NCBI GenBank assembly: GCA_023974075.1
Contig: CM043808.1
Span: forward strand, 21,328,824-21,392,823
Reading direction: 5' to 3'
Origin: Chaenocephalus aceratus
Taxonomy: Eukaryota > Chordata > Actinopteri > Perciformes > Channichthyidae
Length of the DNA stretch: 64,000 nt
Part shown: piece by piece, positions 39,161 through 52,200 of the stretch
How the letters are laid out: the number at the start of each line of letters is the position of its first letter
How positions within the stretch are numbered: position 1 is the stretch's first letter
Position numbers and translations under genes: made by a program
The notes under the pieces: model-generated
Database searches by the model: none
The model's input: the letters and a program-made list of their open reading frames with translations, nothing else
Told to the model about the DNA's origin: nothing

Positions 39161-40305
39161 AAAAGCTTGATCACAAGGCTTGGAATAACGTCATCAAAAT
39201 GATTTACCAGTCTTTCCTCCAATATATCTGACAATTATTTTACATATATGCTGACTGAAGCACCATTATACATTTGCTATCTGTAGCATAGTTTCACCTC
39301 ACTGAGCAGGGACGGTGAGATTGATTTGACCGGCGAATAACAGATATATAGTGTGTGTTCAGAGGATAAAAAAAGATGTCAGATCTGCTGAGTGTCTGAA
39401 CATGATATTGGGAACATTTGCCACAAATAAAGAGAATGACTCAGCAGACATGAACCAACAAGAGAGCCAGAGGAGAAGGTGAGAGGACGAAGCTTACAGT
39501 GTGGAGTAGATCACCCTGCTGGTGAAAGGTCTCAATGATCAGTGTGTGGAGGACGGCCTGCACTGTATCCCCTGCAGATCAAATACACCACCACACTCCA
39601 GTGAAGATGTAGGTACAAAATATCAGAAAAGTCAATCATTTAATGTAGAGGTATATTTATTAATAATGAGATCATACATTTTTACATTCTTAAACATCAT
39701 ATTTCCCACGATTCATACTTCAGTGCAGTGCTTACGTCACCAATCCCTCATAAAGTACCATGCAGGATTCAAAACACACAACTTCTAGTATATAATAAGC
39801 TCTTCATAAAATGATTGAGGTAATGCACATGTTTTCTTGATTTTGCAAGCATGACTGGTCTAGATTTAAACCAACTCCCTCACTCATCACAACGAGCGTG
39901 ATAAGGTGACAGAAAGAGAAGTCTGAGATCAGATTTACCAAGTCACCTTCACAGCAGGTACACTGACTGATAAGGGAAAACCTGCTGTCGGAGTGAAAGG
40001 AGAGGCTCACAGCAACACAATACGAGCATTTGTACATTGAGATGGGTTCTGTAAAGATTCCTCTTCTCTCCACTGGATGCAAGAGATTTCTTTCTGGGGT
40101 GATTTCAATGCAAGTGATGGCCGATTTATTATAATTAAAAAAATGTGTATGTTTTAAACAAATATCTCTCTTGGCGTGTAGCCTTTTCTGAGCTGCAGTG
40201 AGACAAAAAGTAGCAGTCGCATCATTAAGCATTCTCTTGGCAACTCTAACAGACAAGAGGAACCATTACATTGCAATTATTGCTTTCAAACAAAGGAACC
40301 TCCCC

Positions 40306-40311
40306 TTTATT
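40306..40311 (-). terminator. Polyadenylation signal (hebp2)
   Basis: TTTATT on the plus strand reads AATAAA on the minus strand, about 440 bp past the hebp2 stop. Confidence 0.4.
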
Positions 40312-40451
40312 TCATCAGTCTTTTCTATTTAGGTAAACAAAAATTGAATTCTCACATAAAAAAAATCAATTTGTAATAAAATAATGAAGAGGCACTTGTG
40401 GTTTTTGTCATGACAAGACGCACCAAATGAGGAATGTTTTCTGACTAGTTG

Positions 40452-40465
40452 GCGCCACCTACTAG
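40452..40465 (-). promoter_or_regulatory. CTCF-like motif
   Basis: The minus strand reads CTAGTAGGTGGCGC, one mismatch from the CTCF core CCASYAGRKGGCGC. Low confidence without occupancy data. Confidence 0.25.
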
Positions 40466-40752
40466 TAATATTGAACTATTGCATGCAGTTTTTCCCCAGG
40501 GCTATCGTAATAATTTGTTAGGACTCTTTGTCAAGACCATCAGTAGTAAGTGTACAATTCAGTAACTTTTAGTCAAAGGAAATAAAGCACAACACACAAA
40601 TTAATATACAAAAAGTATTTAGTCAGTGTGACCTTCCATTTTGTTCCACATACACAATAGGTATATTTTTTCCCTCATGTATTTTTTGTTCCTCCATGAT
40701 GTGGTTATGTAAAGCTTGGAGTGGTCAGAGCTTAGTGTAAACATTAAACATA

Positions 40753-43415
40753 TTATTCCTGCTCCTTCTTCAGGATCCACACCTCGTTCTTGCGGTGGGT
40801 GAGTTTGAAGGGACTGTCATACCCGGCTACGTAGAAGGGATGGTCGACGTATTGAACTGCGTCCCTCTTCAGGCTCTCAATAAGTTTCAGAAGCTCTTCA
40901 CGCTTAATTTTCTCATTGGGAGAAACCCCCATATGTCCTGAAACAATAACAAATTATCTAAACTTAAAGGTCACCTATTATGCAAAATCGATGTGTAAAG
41001 ACATTCTGAAAGTTTTAGGAAAAAAGATTCTCTTTTTGTCCTGAACCATTTATATAAAACCTTTCTGAAAATGAGCTGATCAAATTTTGCCCACTTTATG
41101 ATGTCATAACAATTTGTTTGGCTTGTGTAACCATTAGCCAATCACCAACCAAGGTAACGCCCCTCTGCGAGATATTTGGTTAAAAATAACACAATGGTGC
41201 TCGAGGAGGAGATTCAGGTGATAAGGTGAGGGGGGGGGGGGGGGTTACCTTGGCGTGGCTCCTTATTTTCAACTAAAGTAACAGAGTTTGGTATTTCGAG
41301 CCAAACACTTCAGAGACATGTTTTGTATATATCTGAGACGTATATATTGATGAAACACAGTATAATAGGGGACCTTTAAGTCATGCACCTATGTTTCAAA
41401 ATGTGCCCTGAAATGAGAAAAAACATGCATCATCAGTCGGTGCCTAAGCTGTACTCTACCTGACATAAGCTGTGAACTCTTTCCGCTGCTCCACAAACAC
41501 GTCGGGGTCGCTCGGCTGCGGGGGGGCGTCCTGATGCTCCTCTGGGATGTAGAAGGACACGGTGAACCGAGACTCGCAAGCGGGGCCGGCTCCAGGGTCC
41601 ACACGGCACGACACAGGAGCCGTCATCTCCACTTTCACCTCTGACAAACAAGGCACGATCACAACACATTTTAGAAAAAGGGAATAAAAGACAAGCAGAA
41701 CTCACATCTGCCTGCGAAAAATATATACAAGCACGTGAGAAATGTTCCGATTTGGTTGATGATCGGTTTGAAATGTATTCTATTCACCGAAATGTGTAAA
41801 CTATGTGTAAGTTGCCAGCTGGAGGATCTACATTTCACTACAGAAAGACACCTGAACAGATGGTGGAAGCATAACACGATGTGTGGCAGATGTAGAGGAT
41901 TAAACAGCATCAGCCTACACTGCAGTACTCAGTTCACACACTGTGTATTCTCATAAATAATGCTGCTGTAAACTGCCGAGTCAGAAAAGTCAGAGGTGTG
42001 GTTTGAAACTGCTGAGCAAGCACTAAAGTGAACTTTTTACTCAGCTTTGTCTCCATGCCAAAGTCATCCATAACTTCCTTCTGCCACTTTAAACATTATT
42101 TAACTGACTGATTGTGTTTTTATCAAGTTTTTCTTTTTAGGTTTAAGGATCTAACACACGTTTCTTTAACAATAGCAAAGAAAAGCCACTTCCACACCAC
42201 CCTGAATAAGTATCGACAGAAATAAATAAAGATGTATACAGCCTTAGATCAGGCTGTACATGCTTTATTTATTATACAACATTTGGACTGGATGAAACTC
42301 ACTGTTTTGATTGTTGCCTTGAATGTATTTGAAGAGCTTGCGGAAGCCTGCGCTGAGGGCCGCGTCCATTCCATACCACTCAGAGTGGTGCTCACCCAGT
42401 TTGTGGCAAGGTATGTGCGGATCTCATAGTCTTGTCCCTGCAAACACACACTTTATAAATTCATCTGTTTGATTCATTTTTTTTGATTACCAATAGATCA
42501 ATAAAATACCAGAAACCAGTGTACAATGATCCGTTTACAACATACTCTGAACTGATCAGGAGCCTTGCCTGTATTTCCATAGGGATTTTTTTTTATCCAT
42601 GTAACAAACTGAATGTGTATGCGTTACTTTATAAACTATGAGCTCACACATAGTTTTCATGTCACATATTTTAGAAACATGATATACAAATAAGTTCAAA
42701 AGTTGATCTCTCATCATACTATTACTGTTCTCCCCCTCCAGCATTACAGAACCTGACTGAATAGAGATTTTAGATCTGCAAAGTCATGTTTGGTTTCACA
42801 CTCTCTGTCCAAAAGTGACTTAATCTAAATTGAATGCATAAATAAAGCAGCAAGTTATCACAGTGGAGAATCTGGAACCAGCTAATGGTATACACTTAAA
42901 CTGGATAAAATTGAGTTTCAAAACAAACTGATTTTCTGTTGATCAACTTGTCTTTAGCACTACAAAACCTATCATTCACGACAAAACGACATACTCAATT
43001 ATTTCATTTATTATAAAATATTTAACCTGTAGCCTATTTGTAGTAGTTCATATGTATTTATCATCAACGTGTATTTTATAATCCACACTAGCCTTATCAT
43101 TATTATTTGCACTGTTTTTCACTATAAATTAGTCTACTTTTTTACACATTACAATCTGCATAACCTGCTATACGAAACATAGAGATTGTGCATTCGCTGA
43201 AGGTTTGTCACTTTAAACTGTATTTTCGACATTTCAGCACTACCTTTACTCACATCTCACATATTCAAAGAGGACAATCCACATCAGGCAAACATTTTAC
43301 TGTCATTTTGACACAATGACAACTGGAAAACATTTACCTCTTTCTTCTCTCCTTCGGTGTATTTAGGGTTCTGCAGTCCGGTTGAGAACAGAGCCTGTCC
43401 CACAGCTTTCAGCAT
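40753..43415 (-). CDS. hebp2: Heme-binding protein 2 (SOUL family), 4 exons
   Basis: HEBP2/SOUL proteins are cytosolic beta-barrel proteins that bind heme or porphyrins; mammalian HEBP2 is also linked to mitochondrial permeability and cell death. Minus-strand exons: 43415-43338 (MLKAVGQALFSTGLQNPKY), 42437-42303 (GQDYEIRTYLATNWVST), 41640-41460 (VKVEMTAPVSCRVDPGAGPA, VSFYIPEEHQ, DVFVEQRKEFTAYV) and 40937-40753 (EKIKREELLKLIESLKR, PFYVAGYDSPFKLTHRKNEV). The total is about 190 residues, the family's usual length. Introns are GT-AG. Exon 2 is one base short: a G is missing where GMEW should continue DAAL. Exon 4 has one extra C in the TCCCAATGAG stretch. Both look like homopolymer sequencing errors. 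The gene is tail-to-tail with nhsl1, as the neighbours on human chromosome 6 suggest. The start is the first ATG with the family's usual N-terminus. Confidence 0.93.
40964..41379. mobile_element. TTAAAGG MITE copy A, in hebp2 intron 3
   Basis: The left end TTAAAGGTCACCTATTATGC and right end ATAATAGGGGACCTTTAA are inverted repeats. The core (41159-41243) is bracketed by CCAAGGTAAC (41149-41158) and its inverse GTTACCTTGG (41244-41253), and ends in a run of about 15 G. A relative with the core inverted relative to its arms lies at 45953-46635. Confidence 0.8.
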
Positions 43416-45564
43416 GACTGGAGTGAAGGTTTGTCCAAACTACTAAGAGTAAAATATCGGTGAACTCGTTTTCCAACACCTGCAAATTAATTGTTCATGG
43501 AAAGGCATTACAAAACCCCACAGTAACCACCTGTTACATCAGGTCACAAGACGAGAACTCAAATACACCTCAGCTTATACAACTCTGCAAATACATAATT
43601 CACTCAATAATTTTCGATACTGGGATGCAATTATTGACAGTACAAAGATATTCTCACCTCGTGATATGTTAAATTACTGAATAAATACAAATAGAAATAC
43701 ATAAATACCTGTAACGTCAAACGCACTCTCACTATTTGCAAGGGGTGTGAATCCAGCGCGTTCGTTTTCAGAGCATCGCTTCTCCTGTTAATAAACCTGC
43801 AATCTGATTGGCTGAGCGAGTGGAACTTCAAAATAAGAGTCCCTATCTTTTGTGTCAACAACACCGTGTAAATAAAGAAAAGTTAAACTGAAGTCACCAT
43901 TACACTTGTTTGGGTGTTTCTTGAATCATGCAACAACGCGGTGCAGGAATTGATAAAAAAGTATACGTTAAAAAATAAAAGATACTAAAAAAAGACTATC
44001 AAAGGGAGGGGGATACATTTGGCCAATGCTGGTTTTTTAATTAATTTTGTGTACCCCTAGAACTTTTGCTAGGAAAAAGAAAACTCCATATTCATCAAGA
44101 TGTTTGGGCATGTCCTCTGGTAGGTACAACTTAAAACACTTTAAAGTATGGAAACGCATCATGAAGGGGTTACTGTACATCATTAGACGACATGGCCAGC
44201 GCTTAGACAATTATTGCACATTTGTTTACTTTAAAAACTGAAGTAAACTACAACTGGGTCCAACATTATTATGTAATGTCGTGACATTTGTCAAAATGTA
44301 GTTATAATCTTTTTTCTTGTTGTGCTCACTGATTGTATTGCTGTGTCTGTGTTAAATATAACAAAGGACTCAAAGCGGCTTTATCCAGGCACAGGCGTAT
44401 AACTGAAATGTAACAGGCAGTTAAAAGTTATTTTTGGGAAGAGCATCTTCACCCATTTATTTACTACATAGTTATTTACATCATGGGGATTCATAGCTAA
44501 CTTTACAAGAACAAAAATAAGTCATTTGCAGTATTTAAGAAGAACACAGTCCAGGCGATATGAGGCCACAATAACAAAGAGGAGTCGGAGTAAAGCCTAA
44601 AACCAACAGGACCCCTTCCAACTGTTTAACAAACACACCCAAACAAACAGGGGACAGACCACGTATGAACGGGAAATGCTACATCTATAAATCTTACGAA
44701 CTTGAAACAAAATGGTGAAAATAAGTCGGGAAATGATTGCTGTATTGGGCTTAAGCTACAGTTTTGCATGAGTGATTACAAGGGGCCTGTTGGTGTGAGA
44801 TATAGGTCTCCATGGAGATGAGAGGTTGAGCAGTTGTAGAACAAGGCAAGCGCGACAGATATGGATGCATAGTTTAACAGCAGTAACTCTATCAAGCATT
44901 TTTCAAAATAGCAGGGTGCATCTCTCTTGTCAAGCTAATGTGATACACACACCCCCACCAACACACACACACACCCACACAAAACACAACACACACACAC
45001 ACACGCAATGTATGGACATAAGTGTAAAAAACTTGATCTACAGGGAAATGCGATCTAATGGAGGGATCCTTGCAGCAGCTTTTTGTCTCCATTGTGTCCT
45101 ATGAAGGGAGACCTATTCGTTACTATCCACAGAGCCAAGGACAGTGGAAAAAGGCAAAAAGACAGAGTGGTTTGTCAAATGTTCGTTGCTTACAACACAC
45201 GGTCCAAAAGTCACTGCTGGAAATTGCAGCAAACAGTTCCTCCCCTGAGCCCCAGAACTCCAGTTACAACCTGTTAATCATTTCTATACGCTGCGTAATA
45301 TATAGTTACAAGCGGGCCCTAACAATGGTTATAAAACAACTTACTGATTGATATTGACTTGGACAACAAAAACAGGGATTTATAAAAACTAAAAGTTTAT
45401 GATAGCTCTCATCGATGCATTGGTGGATTTATTAAATTGGTAGTATTTTATGAATACCTCTTTAACTGCTGAAATAAAATCAATCAAGACTCTATATTCT
45501 CCGCATGGTAGTGCGTTCTCCGTGTAGTTTGCAGCCAGTGAAGCCCCAGGGCTCTGTAAGCGTT
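43416..45564. other. Intergenic region between hebp2 and cmtr1
   Basis: Both neighbours are on the minus strand, so this holds the hebp2 promoter/5'UTR and the cmtr1 3'UTR. No further exon is visible. It contains an interrupted CA run at about 44943-45003 and a cmtr1 polyadenylation candidate at 45428-45433. Confidence 0.5.
45428..45433 (-). terminator. Polyadenylation signal (cmtr1)
   Basis: The minus strand reads AATAAA about 130 bp downstream of the cmtr1 stop. Confidence 0.4.
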
Positions 45565-45895
45565 TCAGGGCTGGTGGTTCTGGTGGACGAAGGACAGAAC
45601 AATCATCTTTGGACAGTTTTCTCGGGGTCCATCCGTGTCTGAGAGTCGTGGACTATGACCCCGTCCACCCAGGCCCAGAAGTACCACGCTCAGCGTGGCA
45701 AACACTGAAGGTGAAGACAAAGGAAGAGGAAACTGTTAAATCACATAAAGATGTTGCTATCTCAATGTGGAGAAGACGCTACAAACCTGAAGGGAGCAGC
45801 AGCGTTGGCTGGCATTTCATAGGTGGAGTCCTTGGTGGTTTTGTTTAAGAAGAACTTCATTTTGGAGTTTTTGCTGTATGCCATCGTCCAGGGCT
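45565..45895 (-). CDS. cmtr1: cmtr1 last two exons, WW-like C-terminus with indels
   Basis: Exon 22 (45895-45787) reads [20 protein letters not shown], then [15 protein letters not shown], a WW-domain-like segment. In human CMTR1 this C-terminal domain contacts the RNA polymerase II CTD. The last exon (45704-45565) continues VCHAER, then [20 protein letters not shown] in a shifted frame. Two further 1-bp insertions (in AAAA near 45605 and TT near 45592) separate it from LSKDD and [10 protein letters not shown]. Read as written the frame closes early; I end the gene at the stop at 45565-45567. Confidence 0.8.
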
Positions 45896-46221
45896 CTGAA
45901 TGGAAGGAGGCGAAGAGACCACACATCTTTTTGAACATTTCTGAATTGAAATGTGAAAGGTCCCTATTATACTGTTTTCATCAACATATTATAGCTCTCA
46001 GATATATACAAACATGTCTCTGAAGTGTTTGGCTCCAATACAAAACAGATCATTGCAGCATTACCCATAATCCCCTCTATTTCAGTCCTGTTTCAAAAGT
46101 GCTGATTCCTCTGTCTGTTACTTTAGATGAAAAATAAGGAGCCCCTCCCCACGCCCCTCTGAGAGAGATTTGGTTAACAATAACACAATGGTGCTCGAGG
46201 AGGAGATTCAGGTGATAAGGT

Positions 46222-46252
<31 letters not shown>

Positions 46253-49200
46253 CCTTGGTTGGTGATGGCTAATGGTTACACAAGCCAAAACATCGTTATG
46301 ACATCATGAAGTGTCCAAAATCTGATCAGCTCCTTTTCAGACAGGTTTTTATATAAATGAGTCGGGACAAAAAGTGAGAGAATCCTTTTTCCTGAAACTT
46401 TCAGAATGTCTTTACACAGAGGGGACACCATGTGATGTAGACATGAAGAGACACAATGAAGAAGAGAGGGGACACATGTTGCTGGAGAGACATGAGAGAG
46501 AAGAAGAGGGGGAGAAAACAAAAGAGACACACATGTTGATGGAGAAGAGATGAAGAAGAGACATGAAGAAGAGGGACACATGTTGATGGAGAAGAGACAT
46601 GAACAAGTGGATTTTGAATAATAGGTGACCTTTAAGTGCCACTCATACCATTGACAGTCTTCACGACGTAAAGGCCGGTGGGAAGGAAGTGTCGGTCGTC
46701 TCTTCCCGTGTAGGACAGACGTGGGATTCCTCCTGAACTCTTTGTCACCTTCATCTCTAGTCTGTATGAAGAAAAGATAGTTAGAGGAAGTGAAACTTGG
46801 CCTGATGTTATAAAGCTTAAATTCTCCATACCGACATCCTGCCATACCTGACAAAGATTTTCTCCATTTCCTCCAGCCTGTAGACCTCCTTCACTCTTTT
46901 TGAGAAAATACAGAAGTACCAATAAAGACATGTAAGATATAAAAGTACTCTCAAACTAATCGACTCATTAAAACACCCGAGCACTGGACCCATATCACAT
47001 TTAGTTTGAGCTGCATATTGGACCATGTCCGGCATCATAAAGTAGTAGCTATGTCACAATCTCAGCACGTGGGAGTGTATTGTTTTAGTGTCGAATAGAC
47101 TTGGCTGACCATGTTTGGCTTTACGTGATCAGAAATGTCACAGGGGGAATTAAAGTCTAAATCTACTTGTAAGCTTTGTGTTTACATTTCCATGACATTT
47201 GAAATGTTTTATGCGTGAAGCTTGAAGCTATAAAAGTGAGTTTTCTTCATGCCGTCCACACTTTTGGTGCTTTAGTGAGAATAAGATCCCTTCAAAAGAC
47301 GACAAAGCACATTTGAAATAGTTAAATTCATTAAGATGATGACCTGATAGGGTTCATGTCTGGTCGGCTGGGTTTGGCCACTGCTTTGACAAACTTCTCA
47401 GCCATCTGGATCCTGGAGACACAATGTACATTATTTAGTCAAATACAAAAACTGGTGTGAAAGGGAATTGTAATGCAATCGTAGGTCCATTTAGTTATGA
47501 AGATGTTTGTGTGTATCATTCCTACCGTTGGTTGAAGTGCCGATCTCTCACGTCAGTGCCATTCAGTATCAGAGCATCCATCACATGAACTGCGTTGATT
47601 CTCCGCTGGGCTTTGCCCTAAGGACCAAAGAAAACTGTATTGAAACTTTTATATCTTTACAAATACAAGCAGCAAAATGCTTGCTGAGGTGTTTTTCTAA
47701 CAAACTGTTCTTTTTGTAACTCCGACAAATACAACTGAACTCAAGAACCTGAAGCATGTTTTTGGAGTAAACAATTAGGAATGCAGGACACAACAGAAGT
47801 GCATAGCATCTCATGAGAATTGTTGTTATTTCAGAAAGAAATCAAGAGATTACGAGACTGGCTCCCATATTTCATCTGTTCTTCGTCTCACCTCGCCCTT
47901 TAGTTTCTTGGACGATCTCCACACTCAGAAGTGTATCTCTTGGCAGTTCCAGCTTGAAACTCTCCAGTTTCCTCCAGCGCACCGGCAGCTTCCCCTCCCA
48001 TATGTATATCTGAGACTTCTACACAAGCCAAGGGGAAACAGGGAGAGCAGATAAAGAGATCAAACCAGGTTCATCTACAGGCTACCATGCTTTAAGAACA
48101 TATTCAATCCTCTTGCTCACTAGTAGCCCTCTGAATAAACTAATACAAACATTGGGGGTGAATAGATTAGCCTTTCAGCGCTGCATTTGAATCTTTCCCA
48201 AAATCAAAGCAAAGCCAAGTGGAAGTTGAGAGGACAGATAAAGAAATGGGATGAGGTTTAAGGACAGCATTTGATGATACTGGCCTGGATGTTGAAATAG
48301 AGTACATCACACATATAGGCTGCTATCTGATATCAAATATGTCATTCTTGAAAAATACTTAAATTACATTTCTATATTCTTCAATATTATTAAATCTACC
48401 TAATAATAGAGGATTGAGCAGGTTGTGTGGAAAATACATAACTACAGTGCAACATTGACTCACCCCTAGCGAAAGAAGGAAGATCTGCTCTCCACCCCCC
48501 ACAATGCACCTGTGGTCAAGGATATGACGCAACTTCTCGAGTGAAGTGGAGGTGAGAGGTGTGAGCTTTGTCTGGAATGACTCCACATCTGAGTTCTGAG
48601 GAGATATGGAGACACATTTTAAACCAGCTCATTTATTGGAGTTTTACTCATTTGTGAACAGATCAGAAAAGAATATATTTGTTTGAAATCGGATTTTGAA
48701 CCAGATACTTATACTTTTTAGGATTCACCAAAGTGCAAAAAGCTGCTTCATTTTTTTTATTTGACATGTATTATTAATTAGGAAGTAGAATCCTCTGACA
48801 GCCCACATTTATCAGCGTCACCTTTTCTCCCAGTTGGGTTTCTTTAATCCCAGATTCATTCACTGACCTTTATCAGCTCGTAGAACTTTGACTTTGGGTC
48901 TGAGGAAGTAGGGGTGACTCTGGCCTTGTCTGGGACCTGGGGATGGGAGTACAATGTATTTAGGAGTAGAATTACATCGAACAAAACTGCATTATTCAAC
49001 CAAACCTATTGCTTCTATTGGATTGGTTTTATTCCGACTTCAATCTAGTAAATATATAACACAGTTTCTCCACTCACCCCCCACAGTTTCAGGCACTCCT
49101 TCCGAATCTCTGCCTGCCTCGCCTCAGAAAGAGTCCTAGAGGAACACACGTCACATAATCAGTAAAAGAAAAAAGACTTTAATGTCATACAGATGAATGC

Positions 49201-52200
49201 ACACAGACAAGATCAAGACAGCTCACTCACTGGTCTACAACGAAGGCGTGGATCTTAGCCAGGGCCTTGATCTGGACCACACAGAGGCTGCAGTGAGAGT
49301 AAACACGTTTCTGTCAGTCATTGATTCTGAGATAAAAAGGTTAACAGGCCTTTGTGAATACTGTGTGTCTGTACCTCTCGTTGGAGTTGACCATGAACTG
49401 GTAGAAGTCTGTGTCTTCCTTGATGAGGCTCAGAGGAACCACCTCCGTGACGTCCGTGTCTGTGTTCCTCAGCTGGTTCAGTTTCAGGTTGACTCTGAAC
49501 ATGTATTCCCTGATGGCGTCTGCGCCGGGCTTCAGACCACGGCACACTACGTACCTGCAGGGCGAGAGAAGCACCAGTTTAACAGATGCAAGACCTTTCT
49601 GTGAAAAACTCTCTCTTGTAAGAATGAATGAAACATTTGATCCATAGCGCAGTGTTCCATTTCAGTTGGGTTGAGACTTGCTGAATATTACTTGACCTTT
49701 AAAGTTGAAATTTTTTATTTCATTATGGTCTTTCTGGTAACTTGTATTGGCCTGCACAGCCACGTTTTGTGTAAGGCTGAGGCTAAGTGGTCCAGTAAAA
49801 AGTGATATGAGGGAAAGTCCATGTTAGGATCACATGATGTTTTGAAGACTAACAGTCGATATGCTTCTTAATGCCTTTATGTAGTCATGTAGTTTACAAC
49901 AACAACGTTTTGTACATATGTATGATTTATATCAGAGAACATGCAGATTATATAAGTTAAGAAAATGTGTTTAAAATACAATAATTACCCTGTCAATAAA
50001 CATACACAAGCCACAAACTCCACATAGATGTTCTAGCACATGGTGCACATTCACACACAGCCGCACCTCTCAGAGTTGGCCGGCCTGCTGGTGATGGGTT
50101 TGAAGAGAGAGATCCTGTCGAAGGAGAGGTAGAGCAGGTAGATCAAACCCACACTGAAGGGAGTGAAGAGGTCAAAGGTCTTGCAGACAAAGTGACCACC
50201 TGGAGAAGCAAAAGGAAACTGGTTTATTCTAATCCTTACGTGTAACAAGACTGAACAGAAATGTTTTCATTAGTTTCCCAGAGTTTTCGGGACAAAGGTT
50301 AGGAGCTACAGCCAAAGTCTAAAATGTCACGATGGACAGGAAAGCTGACTGATTCATTTATGCACATGGATACACACACCTGTCCTGAGTGTCGAGATGG
50401 CAGTGAGGAACTGACAGAGCAGCAGCTGTTTGCTCAGGATCTCCTGGATGTTTTCCTGGCCTTCCACAGAGAAACCCTGCCAGAAACAGTCAGTGAGGAA
50501 ACCAAAAGTGATCCAATCAGTAAAAGAAACCCCAGAGAGCAGGACTTTGTAACCTTATCTTCTGCTTGATATGTATATCTAAGATACTTTGCTGCAGAGC
50601 TGTAGCTACAAATAAACCCCGCAGTACAAACTAAAATAGACATGTGAATTAGTCTCACCCCATCTGCCATGAGGAAGTGCATGCCTCTTCTCTCTGTGCT
50701 CTCCAGGACGAAATTTCGGAAGGCGGTGATGTTTTCTGGCCGAGTGATGTCTCCGTCCCCATCCACCCCTCCCTCACCTGCGACACATAAAGGTCAAGAG
50801 TTTGTCTGAATCATTCATCACCTGAGACGTGACTGTTTTCTCTCCTCCTCTCTGAACGTGATTATGATGTATTTATTTCAACAAGGACCATGCATACAAA
50901 TACATCAACGAACACTAAAAACATTGCTTAATCTCTATCACACAAACGATTATAAAACATGATTTAAGTACAGGTCAATCAAATAATACAGTTCAAATGG
51001 AAAAACTCAGATGACAGTGTAATTAATGTAGGCATGACTGGTTGCTTAATATCAATTTGTTTGCACCATAAGAGAATGAGTTAGTGTTTTGGTGGCCGTA
51101 AATGAAAATGCAGATTGTGCAAAGGCAGTGCGCCTCAGAGGGACGGTGATATCTGCATTTAGAGCAGATCTTGAGTTTCTGCAGCTCTGCTCATGTGATG
51201 TGCGTGCGTACCGTAGTAAGGCTCAAACAGCTCACTTGGAGCCGCAAAGAAATCTTCCAGTTTGAAGTCACAGGGTCCTTTCAGCGTCATGCCAAACCCC
51301 TTGGCGTGCCAGCGCCTCCTCCACAGTATGTACTCTGAGAAGCCTCCAGGCCCCGCACAGACGTCACCGAAGTACAGAAGCTCGCCCTCGCGGTCCTTCG
51401 TCAGAGGTTTCTGCATAATGAGAGAGGTTTGTTTAACCATCTGTTTGTAAAGGTCTCTGCAAACACATATCTGCTGCTGACCAACTCACCCCTTGTGAAT
51501 CCTTAGGGTTGGTAAACATTTGGTCGAAGCAATGGTCGATGTTGGACATTTTCATAGCGGCTCTGAATAGAGAGAGACACAAAAACAACTTGTCATTGTC
51601 GTTAGTAAAAGCTGGAAACTATTAGTCCGATTTTATTTCCTGATATTATGTACAGATGATATATACAAATGTTAATTAAGCGTACACACAGCCACATTCT
51701 TGACATTGCCATTGTTCAAAAACAGCTGTTAGTAATTCATCATTTGAGTTTTTTCAATATGTAAGCAGAGCAAATGACTTACACAAAATGACCCACGTTA
51801 ATAACATGACAACTCTGCTGATAACCGCCTACGTCCTGACCTGTTGAGGAAGACACCTCCTCTGATCGTCTCGTAAGGGTTAGAGCGTGTCCGTGCTCTC
51901 CTCATCTCCTCGCCCTCCAGGTTGTCGAATATTGTCTGAACAACAAACACACACCGTAGTTAAACAACTCAGGTATATTATAGTATTATGATTTAGATGT
52001 ATCAAGTATATGTGGACATTCACAGAGCTTTACACAAAGAAGAGTCCATTGATAAACTCATTCACCATAGTACCATATTGAAAAAGGGATTCCAGTAGTT
52101 TATCAGAAGAGGAAACAGACAAGACACTTAAATGCAGTAGTGAACTCTTTTGATTGCCTAGACATACACACTAAGATGTTCATCATAGTGTTTCATATGT

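Larger units (their letters stand above)
37411..40752. other. Region between convergent nhsl1 and hebp2
   Basis: No coding exon is supported. A C/T-rich degenerate repeat with units like ATAAGGGTCCCCCTTT spans about 38695-39160 and includes C and T homopolymers. A CTCF-like minus-strand motif lies at 40452-40465 and a minus-strand polyadenylation signal for hebp2 at 40306-40311. Confidence 0.5.

Noticed and set aside
46276..46854. 192-codon minus-strand frame with Ser/Leu/Cys-rich C-terminus
   Set aside because: It runs through a cmtr1 exon in the wrong frame and then a minisatellite inside a MITE.
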